This document shows, one piece after another, positions 10,786-21,390 of a stretch of 64,000 nucleotides of DNA. The DNA is from Danio rerio. Its lineage: Eukaryota; Chordata; Actinopteri; Cypriniformes; Danionidae. The notes beneath the pieces were generated by a model. The model was not told the origin of the DNA and did no database searches. It worked only from the letters and a program-made list of their open reading frames with translations. The DNA lies in assembly GCF_049306965.1 (NCBI RefSeq), contig NC_133184.1, positions 1,904,501 through 1,968,500 of the forward strand, read 5' to 3'. The position numbers and the translations under genes are program-made. Each line of letters starts with the position of its first letter. Positions within the stretch are counted from its first letter, which is position 1.

Positions 10786-12230
10786 ATATTCTTGGTATTT
10801 TGTTAAGGAATTTTGCCTATAAATGACAATCGCAACAACACAACATTGTTATCCTCCGGGACCTGCACGCTACATTCAAACTAAACAGCATCCAACACCA
10901 TCGAGTGTTTCAGCATCAGCTCCTGTGGCTGTGGTAATGTGTTAAATGGGCTGAATGGTGTAATTGTGTGTGTAGGTCCAGGGGCGTCTCTAACAGCGCT
11001 CTCTAGCTCTTTCTGGACACACCTCATTGCATTACTGGTTCCCAGTCAGCACAATTTGCCTCATATTCCTCTTATGAAATGTTTAGGTCCTCGTGTATCC
11101 CACACACTTAACCCTGAATCTGTTTAAGACTGTATTTATGCTTTGTTACCATCTAGCATTAACAGCAGTTTGCTTTGCTGAGACCCACCATGTTGGCGAG
11201 TAGCACTAGCAAGGTGGAACCATGTCAGTGTGACACACAGGGGACCAAACAGATGGTGAAACACACACAAACACACACTCTCTACTGGACACCGGAGCCC
11301 TCACACAGGCAGACATATTGTTCTTCAGTGCATACGAGAAAGGGACAGTACGAAAGCGAACAGAACGTGTCAGTCGTATAAGCGCAGCGCCCCTCCCCCA
11401 CACTCGGAAAACAATACAGATTGTTCTAGATGTTGATTAATGGCCGAGATATAAAATGTAAATGTTTGCACTATTGTGCGCGTCCTCTGCCGCTGTGTGG
11501 AAATGCGGGTCAGACACCTTAAAGGCAGAGCAGCAGGGACAAAGATCAGCCAGGGGACAGCGAATGTATTCAGATTATACCGCCGCTCAGGACGCATCCC
11601 GAAAATCTCCCTGTTTGATTTCAGCTCATTTATCATTATTCTCTTTGGCAAGCACAATGTCATCCGCTCCCAGAAGAATTATAGGATTGCACTGCAGAAG
11701 ACAAACAATTTACTGGCACTTTGCCTCACTGAACAACACCGTCTGCCTGCCAGCTCCCATCCATTTCACTGTTCGCACCGTACGTCACCACACACACTGT
11801 TTGAACAGGCACACTGTACACACCACGCACTCTGAAACCAACACACATCCGTGGATGCGACATGAATCGGACTCAAACATTTGTAACAAACAGAATATGT
11901 AATCACGAATCCTGCAAACAAAGGTCAAGCCGTTCACTTCATCTGAGAAGATGAACACTCGTGTGGGCTTCTCAAGTGTGATTGTTATGTGATGCAAACA
12001 TACTTTCTATTATAGAGTGCATTACAGTACTTTCACATGGGGAGGGTGTGACAGCAGCCAATCAGGGGTGAGTTTCCGAAAACCATCGTTAGCCAACTAA
12101 GAGACTGAGAAAGGCTTGAATTAACTCCACAACAAATACAACAAATAATCATTGGGGAAGTTCTTACTGTAGTATTTCTCACAAACGTCACGTGAGATCT
12201 GCTTTCTTCATGTCTGTCACTGTGCTGTTT
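10786..12230. other. Intergenic; repeat-poor patch at 11,410-11,760
   Basis: No gene was recognised. Between about 11,410 and 11,760 the sequence is GC-balanced, repeat-free and open in several frames on the plus strand. These frames are unrelated to known domains, so the patch is more likely constrained non-coding sequence than a gene. Confidence 0.35.
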
Positions 12231-12233
12231 ATC

Positions 12234-12514
12234 CAACGCAATCTCATGGCAATTCGTAACTTTTTGATTTAGTGGCTAATTCGTATGAATTTGTACGATC
12301 TAATACATACAATTTAGTCGTACAAACGAAAAAATCATACAAACGATTTGCTCATCCCCCAATGATGGTTGGGGTTAGGGGTGGGGTTAGGTGCCACGCT
12401 TCCTTTTTAAAATCGTACATTTTCGTACAACTGAACTTGTATGAATTCGTACAAATTAGCTACTAAACTTGCAAAACATAAAATACTTACGTTTTCTCGT
12501 GAGATCAGGCTGGT
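12234..12514. repeat. Short inverted-repeat (MITE-like) element
   Basis: The left part ATTTAGTGGCTAATTCGTAT and the right part TTAGCTACTAAA with flanking ACAAATT are inverted copies, and the outer ends (CAATCTCATGGC and CTCGTGAGATCAGGCTGG) also pair. The centre carries GGGGTTAGGGGTGGGGTTAG. This is a known type of dispersed fish repeat, and no coding frame exists. Confidence 0.55.
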
Positions 12515-13470
12515 TTATCTAACACAGCTAGAGACTGAGGCACACTCTGACAGGCACGTGGGAATGGTGGGCGAGGAGAACCTGCATTAAAGGCCACAAA
12601 AGCAGCTACAGTGTGTTTAGAGCAGAAAATACCAATATTCTGAGAAGTCTAATAAATAATCTGATGGGTGTTTAAAGCTGAAACTTTACAGACACATTCT
12701 GGAGACACAAAAGACTTCTCTTAAATCTTGAAAAATGGTTAAAATAGGTGCCCTTTAAAGATTTATTGTTGTTAAAAATATATTTCCCTTTGGCGAATAT
12801 TAAAGTTTTTTACTTCAGGAACCCTACTGTTGTGCTGCATTGCAGCTTAATGTACTGAAACAGCTACAAGTGAACCTTTCATTGATAGGTTGATTTAACT
12901 GAAGAAATAAAAATGTACACAGCATGTCTTTTGGGTCCACTGAAAAAACGCCACCGCTATTTCTGAACGGTAATGCTATAGTCGTCATAAAGTGCACTTC
13001 ACCTTTTGGCTATGAGAAAGATGGAGTTTTTTAAAGCTTATAACAAGCGTGCAGATGGGAAAGTGCTTCAGGAAAAGGAAGAAACGTGAACGGTTGGCGT
13101 TTTCTGCTGCAAAAAAAACCCCTCCCTGTTGGTTTCTGCCGCAAATGAGCTGTGAGGAGCTGCCGCGGGCCTCAGAACGAGCGGAGCGATGGGAAGAAGG
13201 GATGAAGTGGAGGAGAGAAGCCCTGCTCCCGCCCCCCTCGAGTGTCCCACACTCGCTCTGTCCCCCTCAGCCACTGCATTCTCCAGACATTTACATTATT
13301 CAAAGATAAATGCATTGTCAATTCTGTGTCTCCACACACTAGATATGTGCGCCGCTCCACTCCCAGTACTGCCAAGGGTCTCTCACCCCTGCTGCCCACA
13401 AGACATGCTACAAATGAAATCAAATGGATACTGCTAGAGTGTAGAATAATTTAACCTCACAAAGAGAGAG
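12515..13470. other. Intergenic, no gene recognised
   Basis: There are overlapping short open frames on both strands at 13,050-13,440 in a GC-richer patch. None shows a known domain, and opposite-strand overlap argues against coding. Confidence 0.4.
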
Positions 13471-13472
13471 AG

Positions 13473-13520
13473 AGTGTGTGTGTGTGTGTGTGTGTGTGCA
13501 TGTGTGCGTGTGTGTGTGTT
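13473..13520 (+). repeat. (GT)n microsatellite
   Basis: An imperfect dinucleotide run, interrupted by GCATGTGTGC, preceded by a short (GA)n. Confidence 0.85.
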
Positions 13521-13579
13521 GGGTTGCACTATGATTAAAATACAACGTACCAAAAGCTCTGTGAATTTATCACCACAAT

Positions 13580-14195
13580 GTCACTTAGAGTTTTTGCCCC
13601 AGATCCTGTAAGAAATGGGCAGTGATTTCAGACTTGCGGTTCGATATATCTCCATGTCATTTCTTGTCATGCGTAAGCGAGGTTGTCCCTGCGAGAGAAC
13701 GTGATATTGATTAAGTGCATTACTATGTTCTGGCCACTAACAGATAATAACCTGTTCAGTTTCGCCCTCCTTGTGCATACATTATGCATCAGCGGATCCG
13801 TATGGTGACGTATGCTTGCTCAAACACAATGATCACTCTCTTTTCCATGAAGACAAATACCCTGTTTTTCGGTATTATGACATATCCCCCTAAAGCTCCA
13901 TTATCATCAAGTGTGTTTGTGTGTGTGTAAGAGAGAGAGAGAAAGAGAGGGGGGCAAATGTAGCCATGCAATGTCCAGCGAGAATCAGATTTCCTAATGA
14001 AGGCAATCTCGGAGCACTCCTGAGAACTCCAGCAAACGACATGGGCTTTCATCAGCCATTTTGTGTGATCATAACATGGACTATAATGGACCAAATCTGC
14101 CCAGCACTAATTACCCATCCGGCTCAACCCAGAGGATTCCTGCACGAGCACGATTTCAATGGAAAAAGTCCCAAGAGATACAGAGAGGGCTTAAT
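13580..14195. promoter_or_regulatory. Candidate conserved non-coding element (3' flank of cluster)
   Basis: A repeat-poor stretch between a microsatellite and a tandem array, with GC-balanced sequence and homeobox/POU-like A/T motifs such as CATTATGCAT and CCTAATGAAGGC. It is interrupted by a GT/GA-rich patch at 13,910-13,950. Distal enhancers 3' of HoxD are known in vertebrates. That this is one is inferred only from composition. Confidence 0.3.
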
Positions 14196-15192
14196 GTAAA
14201 TTAGTGTAACGTATACTTCCGGAAATGCTATACGTGTTTACATAATATAAACAACACTGATTCTCAAAGGCTAACACACACTGGAGAAAAAATAACAACT
14301 AAAAATCTGAATTAACTGGTTTTATTCAGGTAAATAATATAATAATTTATACCAATAATACAAATTCCATGCATTAAAGAGATGTTTAAATGAACACTTT
14401 TAAAGATAAACGTTTGTTATTGTTTTCAGTTGTTTTACATAATGTCCTGTTGATGTAAATTAGTGTATTGTATACTTTCCAGAAATGCTACATGTGTTTA
14501 CGCAATATAAACAACACTGATTCTCAAACTCTGACACACACTGAAGAAAAAAACTGTAAAATTTCAAAATAAAAACTTTTAAAAATCTAAATTAACTGGT
14601 TTTATTCAAGAAATAATAATAATAATAATAAAATTATTTCTACCAACAATATAAATGTTATGCATTAAAGATATGTTTAAATTAACAATTTTAAAGATAA
14701 AGGTTTGTTATTGTTATCAGTGGTTCTACGTCCTATCGATGAAAATTAGTGTAATGTATACTTTCCGGAAATGCTATAACTGTTTACACAATATAAACAA
14801 CACTGAATCTCTAACCCCAACAAACACTTGAGAAAAAATACTTTAAAACAAAACAACTAAAAAATCTAAATTATCTGGTTTTATTCAAGCAATAATAATA
14901 ATAATAATAATAATAATAATTTCTACCAACAAAACACATTTTATACATTAAAGAAATGTTTAAATGAACACTTTTAAATATAAAGGTTTGTTATTGTTAT
15001 CAGTGGTTTTATGTCCTATCGATGAAAATTAATGTACTGTATACTTTCCGGAAATGCTATACGTGTTTACACAATATAAACAACCGCAATTCTCAAAGCC
15101 TAACACACACTGGAGGAAAAATACTATAAAACAAAACAACTAAAAAATCTAAATTTACTGGTTTCATTCAAGTAAAATAATATAATAATTTT

Positions 15193-16106
15193 GTTAACAC
15201 TTTAGAATAACTATCCGTTATAACTAGCTAATAGATCATTAATAAACTGTTAGTTAATGAGTTATAAATGACTTGTTAAATAAAAGTTAATAATTTGTTA
15301 ATTATTTATAACTGTGCCTTGTAAAACTTAAAAACTGTTAGTTAAGTTATAAATGATTTGTTAACTGTATTTTAATGATTTATAACTACACCTAATAAAT
15401 TAGTAATAGATCAAGAACCAGCTGTTAGTAAATTACTTACTAAAGTCTTGTTAAGTATCAGTTAATAGTTTATATATGTTATTGGGGTGTTATTCTAAAG
15501 ATGCGATATTCTTAATTTATTAACTCTTAGTAAATGATGAATAGTTGCAACTTTAGAATAACATCCCAACAACATACACAAGCTGATATCTAACACTTAA
15601 CTAATATATTAACTTACACGTTACAGATCAGTTGTCATTTATAATTTTTTTACTAACAGCTTGTAAGTTATCTATTAGCCATCTATAAGGTGCAGTTATA
15701 AATAATTAACAAACTATTATCTTTTAGTTAACAAGTCATTTATAACTCATTATTCGGGCCAGATGGAATCTGCGGACATTTTTTGCTATTTCTGCAGAGA
15801 ATTTTGGTAAAAATCTGCGGATTTCTGCGGAATTATTTTGGGAGTATCCAGCAGAGTATCATAACTTACACTTTAATATATTAAATAAAAAGTAATAAAT
15901 TACTGAATAAAAACTGAATAAATTCCGATTTACACATTTACTCAAGTATATAAACAGAATTTATAATGGGCTAAAAATCTGCAGAAATCTGCGGAAAATC
16001 TGTGGAATTTTGCACGCGCAGATTCCGTGTGGGCCTACTCATTATCTAGCACTTTATCAATGGACTATGAACTAGTTATAATGGGTAGTTATTCTAAAGT
16101 GTTACC
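15193..16106. mobile_element. Inverted-repeat DNA element inside the tandem array
   Basis: The left end GTTAACACTTTAGAATAACT and the right end AGTTATTCTAAAGTGTTACC are inverse copies. The interior consists of repeated TTATAACTxATTAA-type phrases in both orientations. The element is interrupted by a smaller hAT-like insertion at 15,754-16,037. No transposase is present. Confidence 0.7.
15754..16037. mobile_element. Small hAT-like element with 8 bp target duplication
   Basis: It is flanked by the direct repeat CTCATTAT (15,746-15,753 and 16,038-16,045), the 8 bp length typical of hAT transposition. The ends TCGGGCCAGATGGAATCTGC and, as reverse complement, TAGGCCCACACGGAATCTGC are inverted repeats. 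At 284 bp it is non-autonomous. It lies in the element at 15,193-16,106 and so is the younger insertion. Confidence 0.75.
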
Positions 16107-16384
16107 ATAATTTCTACCAACAAAACAAAGTTTATGCATTAAAGAGATGTTTAAATGAACACTTTTAAAGATAAAGGTTCGTTATTGTTATCAGTGGTTC
16201 TATAGTGATACAGTGGTGTCCTAGAAGGGCGCAAGATGTGTTTGTGGTTCTATGTAATGTCCTATCATTGTAAATTAGTGTAACGTATACTTTCCAGAAA
16301 TGCTATACGTGTTTACACCATAGAATATATTTTCCGAGCACAATCAAGTTAATAATTAGCACTTGTTGTGTGTATTACCTCTTC

Positions 16385-16450
16385 TTGTTGAATCACTGAA
16401 TGCTTCCTCAACTGTAGGTCACTTTTGACAAAAGCGTCTTCTAAATGTTA
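16385..16450 (+). repeat. SINE 3' tail fragment
   Basis: The phrase CAACTGTAGGTCACTTTTGA followed by CAAAAGCGTCTTCTAAATGT matches the conserved tail of tRNA-derived fish SINEs and their partner LINEs (GTAAGTCGCTTTGGATAAAAGCGTC...). Confidence 0.55.
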
Positions 16451-16679
16451 AAGTCTGAAAGCCTAACACACACTGGAGAAATAAAAAACTGTACGAAAAT
16501 AACTGACTTTATTCAAGTGAAATAATATTATAATTTTTACCAACAATACAAATTTTATGCATTAAAGAGATGAACACTTTTAAAGATGAAGGTTCGTTAT
16601 TGTTATCAGTGGTTCTGTGTGTCCTAGAAGTGCGCAAGATGTGTTTGGTGCGATTTGTTACTATTTTCAGATCAGCGCA

Positions 16680-17575
16680 GCCCTAATTTTCATGTTTTGT
16701 CATGTCATGCAAATCCATTTGCACCACTTTGTGCACTCATGGGTGTGACAGTCCATAGAAGTATTGTGTGTTTAAGTGCTTTGTTGACGCATTGCTATTT
16801 GCAGTGGCTGCGTCATTGACCAACTAAAAGCTGCTCTAAAGTTCAGCGCAGAGCCTGTTAGTGATGCACCTATGCAAGTCCAAACGCTTACACATTGCTT
16901 AATACAAACAGGATGTGCAGCAAAAAATTGAAGGAAATCTTTGCGCTTAACCAACTAAATTAAATATGTTGGCTAATGAATGTCTTCAGTGGCGTGAGTT
17001 TCCACCATTTCCTTACTCCACAAAAGTAAAGGAGTAAAGAGTCTGAATGGAGGAGGCTCGTTCTTTATCCTCACTCTGCAGATGCTCTGTTTAACTGTTT
17101 TCTCGCTAGTGAAGCGTTCAGTTTTTACATTTACAAAGTCCGCCATGTAAATAGCAAATGCGCCATGACATGATGCAACTGACTCCTAAAGGGAATGTGA
17201 GATGAGACTCTGATTGGTTTAATGCTCGTCATGCTCAAAACACACCCTGAACTCATTAAGAGAATAAGCACAACCATGTTAGACCATGCATCGTTGTGCA
17301 GAACATATTTTTTGTCCTTTAAAATAGCAAAAGTGAATTCAGACCTTAATGCTTTAGCACCATGCACTTTAGACTTTGAGCTTAGATCATCAAAATAGAG
17401 CCCAATGAGTGAATTCCTGGCCTGAATCCTTATCTGAACACAGCTGAGCCAACTAGTCAAGGTGTTCAAGACAAGTTGAGACTATTAAGCAGGTGTGAGG
17501 TGAAGGTGGTTGGAGGAAAATATGCAGAGCCGCAGCCCTCCAGGAACTGAGTTTGAGACCACTGGTCTAAATAAA
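16680..17575 (-). repeat. hAT-like dispersed repeat, includes second copy of the 1723 repeat
   Basis: Read on the minus strand, the right edge near 17,565 is CCAGTGGTCTCAAACTCAGT followed by TCCTGGAGGGCTGC, the common fish hAT terminal sequence. Positions 17,187-17,400 repeat the segment at 1723-1915. The left limit is uncertain. No transposase is seen. Confidence 0.5.
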
Positions 17576-17786
17576 CTGGCTTTATTTAATAAGAAAGCAG
17601 CTGTTAATTACACACACTGTTTGAAATCTTGAATATTAACTACATTCACATGTTTGGGACCAAGTTTGGTGAGTAAATAGCATTATTATTAGCATTTTGG
17701 CTATACGTTAAAACTATTTCCAAACTGTCCATTATAAACAGATCAATAGTAGCTTCTGAGCTAACAATTATGTTGGAAAATTCAGC

Positions 17787-17950
17787 TATTTTCAATCATT
17801 TTTCTGTGGCTTAGTCTCTATTTAAGAGGTCACCACAGCGGAATGAACCGCTAACTATTTTCGCTTATGTTTGATGCATTGGATGCCCTTTCAGCGTACC
17901 AAATATCGTGGGGAAACAAGCATGAAGGTCCATTCCCAAACATAACCCTC
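17787..17950 (-). repeat. DANA-type SINE, 3' half, diverged
   Basis: The plus strand shows GGCTTAGTCTCTATTTAAGA, CACCACAGCGGAATGAACCG and GGATGCCCTTTCAGC, which match the 3' half of the zebrafish DANA SINE in reverse complement. The tRNA-derived head is absent. Divergence is high, suggesting an old copy. This element is a strong pointer to Danio. Confidence 0.7.
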
Positions 17951-18119
17951 AATGCACAGAATCGTTCTCAGAAAATGCAACTGAGATTCACCTAAGTTAG
18001 CCATCAATTCACAAATAAAAACATTAATACAGTGTGTCATTATTACTGATCAGCTTTGCGTTCCAGCTCAGTTACCTGATACCTCTGTTTGCTCTCGCTT
18101 TTCAAATACACGTGTAACA

Positions 18120-18990
18120 TAATCTAAAATATCAACCCATTTTCAAAACAGACTCATGAAGTGGATCCACAGCTGACAGATTTGCCAATTGCAGAAATGA
18201 TCTCGGGTTTCGTCTTCATTGAGAATCCCGCGACTGGAGGGCTTATTATGGGTTATTGCAGCACGTCTCAATCTACAAACATGAAACCCGATCAGCTCTC
18301 GGGCTCAGAAATGCTTGCTGAAAGTAGCTGATGTCATGCAGTGGAGTGGAGAGAGCAGGATGTGGATTTTCTGGCGTTATTACCTGTGGAAGTGAGTATG
18401 ATAAAGATCTTTTCCGCGCTCAGGTAAGCGCTCAGAAAATGGATCTCACACACGTGTCTTGATAAGATGTTTAATTACCCATTTTTAAGCTTCCCTTTTT
18501 AAAGAGAAAGACCGTGACGTTTAAAACCCAAAGCCATGAACGAAGCTGTCCGCCGGCCATTTTTCATATTTAATAGCGGGAGGCCATTTTGCAGAAATAA
18601 CGTGTCTGGGATTACAAATGAAACGTGGAGAGATTCATTCTTTATCACGCAGACAGATTAAATTCCAAACCCTGTTACTGTAATAGGTGCACTTGTAACT
18701 CCGCATAAATTAGAGCATTAATTCAATCGGCCTCTGTTTTAAACAAAATAACGCGCAGCTCAGAATCCAGAGGTGTAATTTATAGCGAAGCCAGGTTCAT
18801 TTTCCAGAACAATCCATTTCCCTCCGCGTCTCAGGGCTAATATGATGATGTTCTGTGGAATTCGGAGTGTCTGAATCTCTCATCGCACAGCCAAATAAAA
18901 GATAAATGAAGATGTGCTTTATTCCGTCATAATTTCCCACTGAGAATGCCATAAAGGATGACATCCATATGGATTGAGGGTGGGGGTGGG
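18120..18990. promoter_or_regulatory. Candidate conserved non-coding element (3' flank of cluster)
   Basis: An 870 bp stretch free of recognised repeats in an otherwise transposon-dense region. It has balanced base composition, few long A/T runs and many homeodomain-type cores such as AGAGCATTAATTCAATC and ATTTAATAGCGGGAGG. Stop codons occur in all frames, so it is not coding. It is placed where distal HoxD enhancers lie in other vertebrates. The function is inferred, not shown. Confidence 0.4.
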
Positions 18991-19248
18991 CCGTGGTGTT
19001 TTTATGTGGAGTGGTATAGTGCTTCTGTAATTTATGGCATCTTTCCTGTGTGATCAGTTTGTCTGTCAGGTTGCTGGAGGAGAAGGGAAGGACCAGCGTT
19101 CAGACAGAGAGAGAGAAAGACTGCGTCACACTGGCTAGGTTAAATATCCTAATGATAAAAATAAATCAAAATCATCTGCTGTTGGTCAGTCGAATATTCA
19201 GTATGCTGAGAATATGATGCAAAATATACCATATACAAGTACTATATA

Positions 19249-19792
19249 CGGTTGAAGTCAGAATTATTAGCCCCCCTGAATTATTAGCGCCCCTGTTTAT
19301 TTTTTTCACCAATTTCTGTTTAATGGAGGGAAGATTGTTTCAGCACATTTGTAAGCATAATAGTTTTAAAAACCTATTTCTAATAACTGATTTATTTTAT
19401 CTTTGCCATGATGACAGTAAATAATATTTTACTAGATATTTTTCAAGACACTTCTATACAGCTTAAAGTGACATTTAAAGGCTTAACTGGGTTAATAAGG
19501 ATAAATAGGCAGGTTAGGGTAATTAGGCAAGTTATTCTATAACGATGGTTTGTTTAGTAGACTATCGGAAAAAAAATCAGCTTAAAGGGGCTAATAATTT
19601 TGTCCCAAAAATTGTTTTTAAAAAATTCAAAACTGCTTTTATTCTAGCCGAAATTAAACAAATAAGACTTTTTCTAGAAGAAAAAAATATTATCAGACAT
19701 ACTGTGAAAATTTCCTTGCCCTGTCAAACATCATTTGGGAAATATTAAAGAAAGAAAAGAAATCACAAGGGGGCTAATAATTTTGACTTCAA

Positions 19793-19795
<3 letters not shown>
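19249..19795. mobile_element. TA-target inverted-repeat element (Tc1/mariner-like MITE)
   Basis: The ends CGGTTGAAGTCAGAATTATT and, as reverse complement of the right end, CAGTTGAAGTCAAAATTATT are inverted repeats, flanked by TA (19,247-19,248 and 19,796-19,797). The next inward bases are AGCCCCC on both sides. The 547 bp element is one of the most common zebrafish dispersed repeats. An open frame at 19,545-19,748 is fortuitous. Confidence 0.75.

Positions 19796-19884
<89 letters not shown>
19793..19884. repeat. (TA)n microsatellite
   Basis: About 45 uninterrupted TA copies between the MITE and the Tc1 copy; both elements target TA. Confidence 0.95.
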
Positions 19885-19888
<4 letters not shown>

Positions 19889-21317
19889 ACCCTTAACATT
19901 CTACACACAATCCCCAATAATGACAATTTGAAAAAAAAACATCAGTATTCAGCCTTTGCCTTGAAGCTCTAAATTGAGCTCAGGTTCATTCTGTTTCCAC
20001 TGATCATTCTGGAGATGTTTCAGCAGCTTCATTGGAGTTCACCTGTGCTCAATTCAGCTGATTGACATGATTTGAAAAGGCTACACCTGTCTATATAAGG
20101 GCCCAGGGTTGACAGTGCATGTCAAAGCACAAACCAAGCATGAAGACAAAGGAATTGTCTGTAGATCTCAGAGACAGGATTGCCTGGAGGCACAAGGCTG
20201 GGGAAGCTTACAGAAACATTTCTGCTGCTCTGAAAGTTACAATGAGCACAGCAGCATCCATCATCCGCAAGTGGAAGATAATTGGAACCCCCAGGACTCT
20301 TCCTAGAGCTGGCCGACTATAAGCTGAGTGATCAAGGGAGAAGGGCCTTAGTCAGGGAGGTGATCAATAACCTGATGGTCGCTCTGTCTGAGCTCCAACG
20401 TTCTTCTGTGGAGAGAGGAGAACCTTCCAGAAGGACAACCATCTGTGCAGCAATCCACCAATCAGGCATCTGTATGGTAGAGTGGCCAGACTTAAGACAC
20501 TCCCCGCCTGGAGTTTGCCAAAAGGCATCTGAAGGACTCTCAGAGCATCAGAAATTAAACTCTCTGCTCTGATGAGACTCAAATTGAACTCTTTGGAGTG
20601 AACGCCAGGCGTTACGTTTGGAGAACAGCAGGCAGTGCTCATTACCAGGCTAACAGCATCCCTAGAGTGAAGCATGGTGGTGTTGGCATCATGCTGTGGG
20701 GATGTGTTTCAGCAGCAGGAACTGGAAGACTAGTCAGGATAGAGGGAAAGATGAATGCAGCGATGTACAGAGACATCCTGAGTGAAGACCTGCACAAGAG
20801 TGCTCTTGACCTCAGACTGGGGCGACGCTTCATCTTCCAGCAGGACAATGACCCAAAGCACACCGCCAACATATCAATGGAGTGGCTTCACAACAACTCG
20901 GTGAATGTCCTTGAGTGGCTCAGCCAGAGCCCAGACCTAAATCCTATTGAACATCTCTGGAGAGATCTGAAATCGTTGCTTCCCACCAAACCTGATAGAG
21001 CTTGAGAGGTCCTGCAAAGAGGAATGAGCAAAATATCCCAAAGACAGGTGTGCAGAGCTTGTGGCATCATATTCAAAAAGACTTGAAGCTGTAATCGCTG
21101 CCAAAGTTGCATCAACAAAGTATTGAGCAAAGCCTGTGAATACTGATGTACATCTGATTTTACAGCTTTTTTTATTTTTAATAAATTTTCAACAATTACA
21201 AAAACTCTTTTTTTTCACTTTGTCATATGGGGGATTGTGTGCAGAATGTTGAGGAAATAAAGGAATTCAATCCATTTTGGAATAAGGCAATGAAAGTATG
21301 AATACTTTCCGGATGCA

Positions 21318-21320
<3 letters not shown>
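19885..21320 (+). mobile_element. Tc1-like transposon, left inverted repeat largely lost
   Basis: The right end is intact: GAATACTTTCCGGATGCACTG followed by TA at 21,321. On the left, sequence corresponding to the inner inverted repeat (CATTCTACACACAATCCCC at about 19,898) is present, but the outermost ~90 bp are missing and a (TA)n tract lies there instead. The element contains a degenerate transposase (20,119-21,126) and a TATATAAGG box at about 20,092. It is an inactive copy of a zebrafish Tc1 family. Confidence 0.85.
20119..21126 (+). pseudogene. Tc1-like DDE transposase, frameshifted
   Basis: The first frame (from 20,119) has the N-terminal paired-like helix-turn-helix, including KELSVDLRDRIAWRHKAGEA. 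A second frame (up to 20,572) covers the linker and further DNA-binding part. A third frame (20,598-21,005) has the catalytic core with [11 protein letters not shown] (second catalytic Asp) and [11 protein letters not shown] (catalytic Glu of the DDE triad). Coding resemblance then continues in another frame with RCAELVASYSKRLEAVIAAK to a stop at 21,124-21,126. At least three frame changes and an in-frame stop make it non-functional. Intact Tc1 transposases are about 340 residues, and the length here is about right. Confidence 0.85.

Positions 21321-21384
<64 letters not shown>
21319..21384. repeat. (TA)n microsatellite
   Basis: It directly abuts the right end of the Tc1 copy; about 32 copies. 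Confidence 0.95.

Positions 21385-21390
<6 letters not shown>

Larger units (their letters stand above)
14196..16670 (+). repeat. Tandem array, about five 260-330 bp units, interrupted by insertions
   Basis: The unit start TTAGTGTAACGTATACTTTC, or a close variant, recurs at 14,201, 14,460, 14,746, 15,029 and 16,275. Each unit also has GAAATGCTATACGTGTTTAC, a TAACACACACTGGAG-like phrase and TTAAAGAGATGTTTAAATGA. Spacing is 259, 286 and 283 bp, then larger where a DNA element (15,193-16,106) and a SINE fragment (about 16,385-16,450) have inserted. Some units contain (AAT)n runs. It is non-coding. Confidence 0.8.

Noticed and set aside
11462-11902. Two overlapping plus-strand open frames of 146 and 119 codons
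   Set aside because: Two frames open over the same DNA, no recognised domain, no codon bias visible. Chance in a GC-balanced stretch is more likely.
13857-13864. ACCCTGT string as a miR-10 target
   Set aside because: It is in an intergenic candidate enhancer with no evidence of a transcript in the right orientation.
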